From the NCBI GenBank assembly GCA_937892115.1, contig CALAUI010000024.1:95803-159802 (forward strand): a stretch of DNA of 64,000 nt, given 5' to 3'. The position numbers were made by a program, and so were the translations under genes. This document shows, in pieces, positions 61,126-64,000 of this stretch (within the stretch, counting starts at the first letter, position 1; every line of letters starts with the position of its first letter). The DNA is from an uncultured Clostridia bacterium. GTDB lineage: Bacteria > Bacillota > Clostridia > Oscillospirales > Acutalibacteraceae. The notes beneath the pieces were generated by a model. The model searched no databases. It saw nothing but the letters and a program-made list of their open reading frames with translations, and was not told the DNA's origin.

Positions 61126-61279
61126 TATCGAGCTGAACCTCCTTTAATGCCTTCAGGATTCCATCGACGGCTTCTTTTTTCTGCTTTGTCGGGTCTATAG
61201 AAAAATGGGAAGCCAAACGGTCTCGTTCAACCTCTTCCACTTTGAAAATCATATAGACAACGGCTTCATCCTTAGTCAT
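61106..61279 (-). CDS. Overlooked 57-aa protein between helicase and ATPase
   Basis: Start ATG at 61279 (sharing bases with the helicase stop) and stop at 61106 (20 bases inside the ATPase gene). The protein starts MTKDEAVVYMIFKVEEVERD and ends in charged residues (LKEVQLDNEDQQD), a short helical acidic protein. Overlaps on both sides point to coupled translation. It carries the ribosome site (AAGGAGG) of the next gene. Function unknown; probably a small subunit of the complex. Confidence 0.75.
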   Translation of the reverse strand: MTKDEAVVYMIFKVEEVERDRLASHFSIDPTKQKKEAVDGILKALKEVQLDNEDQQD

Positions 61280-63323
61280 CGAGGTCTACCTCCTTGCCCT
61301 CATCGAATGTGGTAATAAAGTCATCTAACTCCAAACCATAATCTGCCGCAATATTCTCAAGCTTTGTCAGCAGATCATCTGAATTGACTGCCAGCCTTGC
61401 ATATTCATAATACCGTCTCAACTCTATTTCCGCCATTTTCGTCGTATCATGAGACGGCAAAACAACTACATCGTAGATGTTGGCAAATTCTTTTTTACCG
61501 TATATTCTCAGGATACGGCCTCTGCGCTGAACGAACTCCCTATAATCATCATTACTTGACAGAATCAATGCACCATTTATGGATGGGATGTTTATTCCCT
61601 CGTCCAAGCAGCGGATTGCAGCAAGCGCGTCGATTGCCCCTTCATTAAACGCATCTACCAGATCCATACGTTCTGCCATATCCTCTGATGCCGTAAATTG
61701 ACTTGCTTTGAAACCGAGACCCGCCAGCTTGCGCTTTACAAACTGAATATGTCGGATTTCGTCATTATTATCATCGTAAAGTCGGCCATCGCCACAGTAT
61801 ACAATAAAATGGTCTTTTTCATTTACATGGGCAAGGATTTCCTCAATCCGATCGAGCTTTTCCTGTGCCATAGAAATGATCCGCAACCGTGCACGTAAAT
61901 ATAAGGCCAGATTCTCAGGATCAATGCATACGTTGTTTCGGAAGCATCCTGCAATTTGGGCACTTCTCTTTCTAAAGCGTTCTTCCTCGTCTGCAGTTGC
62001 ATTTACGAAAATGGGATAATAGTTGTATTTGACAAGAAATCCGCGTTCTAGAGCGTCTTCAATTGGAAGGTTGAAAACCTGTCCACCGAAAAACGCCATA
62101 AGCTCATTCCCTTTAGCTGTATCTTTTCCGCTAAACGGGGTAGCACTTAAACCGAGCATGTATTGAAACCGCTGGTTTAAGGATTCAGGTCGCTTAGTAA
62201 AACGATGAGCCTCGTCTACGACCAGCAATTTTTCTTGTTTGGATTTCTTGATTGTATTCTGAAATCGGTCAAGGTAAAATGACTTGATTGTAGAAATGAT
62301 AATAATCTTCGTATCCTTATGTAAGCGTTGCCGCACAATTGCCTGCGACAGCTGTTGCTCCCATCCGTGGTTTTCGGAAGATACCAAGACAAGGATCGCA
62401 TCTGGAACAGCCTTTTGCACATCCTCAGCCCACTGCCGCACTAAATGTTTATACGGTGCACAAATTACCGTCATCGCAGGATGCGTATCCATAAGCTTTA
62501 TTGCTGAGAATATGGCTGTCCAAGTTTTTCCAGTGCCGGTTGCCATGACATAAAAGCCGTGATAATCATTTTCAACCCAGGCGTTAATCGCCGCTTCCTG
62601 ATAGTCCCTTAGAACAATAGGTGCCTTAGCACCAGCTCCTTCTGCGGCAGCCTTTCGGATTTCCAATACCGAAAGAATCTTTAACTTAGCGGATACTGTA
62701 TAATCGTATACTTTCACATGGGGATTGGTATCATTCCATAGGGCATCAAATTCATTTTTTTCATCTTCGATGCTGCCTTCATCAGAAGTAACCCAGCTCT
62801 TTACTACACGGATTTTTTCATAATTATTACGATATCCACTCAGGCTGGAATTTGGGGAGCCATAAAACACAATCGTATTTCCGTCAAAATCCTCCATAAT
62901 GCCCAGCTTATCGTGATATATGCCGGTACCACTTGTAACTGCTATTTTAATATCCATTGTTCCGTTCGCAATCAAGGACGCCAACAATTGCAATCGGGCA
63001 TCATCTAAGTCTTCAATGGCATCTGCGAAGTCACGTTCAACGGCACCGGATATAATATCCTCTCGTTCCTGATATCCCAAATTTATCGCATTAATGTCCT
63101 CTTCGTTCAATTTGGGGCTTGCGATCAGCTGAATATGACCGTTGTTTCTGGACAACGCGACAATTCCGTCAATGATCGGAGAAAACACGCCAGAAGAGAA
63201 AAAGCCCACACTTCGTTTGTATGTTTTTGTACACTTAAGCACCGGTACCAAAAACGAATTAGCAATATTCTGATTACCATAGCTAACATAGCTTCGTTTT
63301 ATATCTAATTCCAAAAAGCTCAT
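61272..63323 (-). CDS. PLD-nuclease/SF2 helicase fusion
   Basis: A 683-aa protein. The N-terminal domain is a phospholipase-D-like nuclease: H137-x-K139 in GIYHDKLGIMEDFDG, followed by GSPNSS (155-160). The helicase has Walker A ATGTGKT (261-267), VDEAH (369-373), LSATPFSG and the motif VI QRRGRILR. It belongs to the type III restriction/DEAD-like SF2 helicases. It likely moves along DNA with ATP and cuts it with the PLD site. It is the first large gene after the XRE regulator (gap 33 bases). Confidence 0.88.
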   Translation of the reverse strand: MSFLELDIKRSYVSYGNQNIANSFLVPVLKCTKTYKRSVGFFSSGVFSPIIDGIVALSRNNGHIQLIASPKLNEEDINAINLGYQEREDIISGAVERDFADAIEDLDDARLQLLASLIANGTMDIKIAVTSGTGIYHDKLGIMEDFDGNTIVFYGSPNSSLSGYRNNYEKIRVVKSWVTSDEGSIEDEKNEFDALWNDTNPHVKVYDYTVSAKLKILSVLEIRKAAAEGAGAKAPIVLRDYQEAAINAWVENDYHGFYVMATGTGKTWTAIFSAIKLMDTHPAMTVICAPYKHLVRQWAEDVQKAVPDAILVLVSSENHGWEQQLSQAIVRQRLHKDTKIIIISTIKSFYLDRFQNTIKKSKQEKLLVVDEAHRFTKRPESLNQRFQYMLGLSATPFSGKDTAKGNELMAFFGGQVFNLPIEDALERGFLVKYNYYPIFVNATADEEERFRKRSAQIAGCFRNNVCIDPENLALYLRARLRIISMAQEKLDRIEEILAHVNEKDHFIVYCGDGRLYDDNNDEIRHIQFVKRKLAGLGFKASQFTASEDMAERMDLVDAFNEGAIDALAAIRCLDEGINIPSINGALILSSNDDYREFVQRRGRILRIYGKKEFANIYDVVVLPSHDTTKMAEIELRRYYEYARLAVNSDDLLTKLENIAADYGLELDDFITTFDEGKEVDLDD

Positions 63324-63356
63324 ATAAACCTCCGTAATGGATTGATCTACTACCTA

Positions 63357-63563
63357 TCATTTGTCAGGAATAAAATCCATAATATCATTTGGTTCTACTC
63401 CGAGTGCGGCACAAATGGCACCGATCACATCAGTGGTAATATCTTTATCATTAGCAAGTTTATACATCTGATAGTGGGTGATACCCGCCGCTTCTTCTAG
63501 ATCCTTTTTCTTCATATTTTTATCCACAAGAATGTGCCACAATTTTTTATAACTAACAGCCAT
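63357..63563 (-). CDS. XRE family regulator of the defence module
   Basis: A 68-aa Cro/CI HTH protein (MAVSYKKLWHILVDKNMKKK, then DLEEAAGITHYQMYKL and AICAALGVEPNDIMDFIP). It has no other domain. It heads the helicase operon and may bind the GTATAC-containing dyad in its own promoter or the 40-bp palindrome at dndB; neither is proven. Confidence 0.88.
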   Translation of the reverse strand: MAVSYKKLWHILVDKNMKKKDLEEAAGITHYQMYKLANDKDITTDVIGAICAALGVEPNDIMDFIPDK

Positions 63564-63958
63564 TTCAAATCTCCTTTATGAACAATTTGGAACCGTATAC
63601 AATTTCTATTGTTTAGTATACCATTTTTCAACTGAAAAATCAATATTATAATAAAAATTTCAAACTTTCGACAGATGACAATTGTGCCTGCTGTGTGACA
63701 GAACGTTTCTTCTAGTGAACGGAGTGGTCTGTTCTTTCAAATAGCCTTTTCATATTTCAGGTTCAAATCCCCCCTTGCAGTCGATTGCCGACTTCTTTGC
63801 AGAGCAAAGAAACGTAAAAAGTACACCAGCGTTTTCGGCCTGTTTTCGGCGCCGGAAACGAAAAAACGGACTCCGGGACAGCCGCGATGGCCATCTCGAA
63901 GCCCGATATGCTTGATTTTATGCGATATTTCCTGTATTTTGCCCCAAAAAGCAAGAAA
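63564..63958. other. Right-hand gene-free stretch
   Basis: Apart from the promoter at 63615-63643, I see no credible gene between 63660 and 63958. The plus strand near 63770 reads GGTTCAAATCCCCCC, like the T-arm of a tRNA, but the stem does not pair and no tRNA can be folded around it. Confidence 0.4.
63615..63643 (-). promoter_or_regulatory. Promoter of the XRE-helicase operon
   Basis: Minus-strand TTGATT (63643-63638), a 17-base spacer and TATACT (63620-63615). GTATAC occurs at the -10 box and again about 20 bases downstream (near 63596-63601), a possible operator pair for the XRE protein. Confidence 0.65.
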
Positions 63959-63996
63959 AAACGTCTTTTGCCTTGGTAGACAAAAGACGTTTCTTT
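63959..63996. terminator. Strong terminator at the right edge
   Basis: 12-bp stem AAACGTCTTTTG/CAAAAGACGTTT with a 10-nt loop and T runs on both strands. It probably ends a minus-strand gene outside the window. Confidence 0.75.
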
Positions 63997-64000
63997 TATG

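Noticed and set aside
58629..63323. Assignment of the upstream module as DndFGH
   Set aside because: Sizes and motifs do not match DndF, DndG or DndH (for example no HerA-like giant DndH); the PLD-helicase and SMC-like ATPase are different.
63763..63954. 63-aa minus-strand frame and a T-arm-like GGTTCAAATCCCCCC
   Set aside because: No ribosome site, no family resemblance I can support, and the T-arm stem does not pair.
1..64000. CRISPR arrays, rRNA and tRNA genes
   Set aside because: None seen; the tandem repeats at 27601 and 43930 have no spacers of CRISPR type.

Overview
The window reads as chromosomal DNA of a low-to-mid GC Firmicute, most likely a gut Clostridia of the Oscillospiraceae/Ruminococcaceae type. 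Pointers are strong AGGAGG-type ribosome sites, consensus TTGACA/TATAAT promoters, TTG and GTG starts, tight operons, strong hairpin terminators, zinc-ribbon membrane proteins, a YfhO membrane protein, PHP and cytidylate-kinase-like proteins, and an IS21 element. This placement is an inference; there is no rRNA or tRNA gene to anchor it.

The left part (1-38.9 kb) is mostly ordinary chromosome. It holds a partial AI-2E family permease, an EF-G-like GTPase, an orphan trpB, a lipoprotein/ECF-like/cytidylate-kinase-like operon, a PHP phosphoesterase, and a five-gene sugar operon (two Gfo/Idh/MocA dehydrogenases, two sugar-phosphate isomerase-like TIM barrels, one unknown). These are followed by cysK, another Gfo/Idh/MocA protein and rlmD. 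A small signalling cluster comes next (HTH protein, Ser/Thr kinase, XRE regulator, three zinc-ribbon membrane proteins), then cstA, a TetR plus two-ATPase/two-permease ABC operon, a 118-bp tandem repeat, and pncB-metallophosphoesterase-yfhO. This part ends with two small double-glycine-leader peptides, a GH16 glucanase, a second glycoside hydrolase and a secreted protein.

From about 39 kb the composition and gene content change to an accessory island. It has a truncated large serine recombinase, an IS21 element (istA/istB), a DUF4143 ATPase with its own operator-promoter, degenerate repeats, and a redox operon (DUF6809, ArsC/Spx-like, frameshifted flavodoxin, lipoprotein amidase). It then has a Bro-N protein and a large defence locus, all on the minus strand.

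The defence locus (47.7-63.6 kb) is the prize. It has a phosphorothioation core, dndB-dndC-dndD-dndE, whose promoter carries a perfect 40-bp palindrome over the -10 box. A DUF262/HNH-like (GmrSD/SspE-like) protein, a nuclease-DUF2075 helicase and an AIPR protein follow in the same direction. Upstream lies a separate module: an XRE regulator, a PLD-nuclease/SF2 helicase, a 57-aa protein, a DndD-like SMC-type ATPase and a 171-aa unknown. Neither dndA nor the canonical dndFGH restriction genes are present. My reading is that the upstream module and/or the DUF262 protein replace DndFGH as the restriction arm of a composite phosphorothioate-based defence system; this has not been tested.
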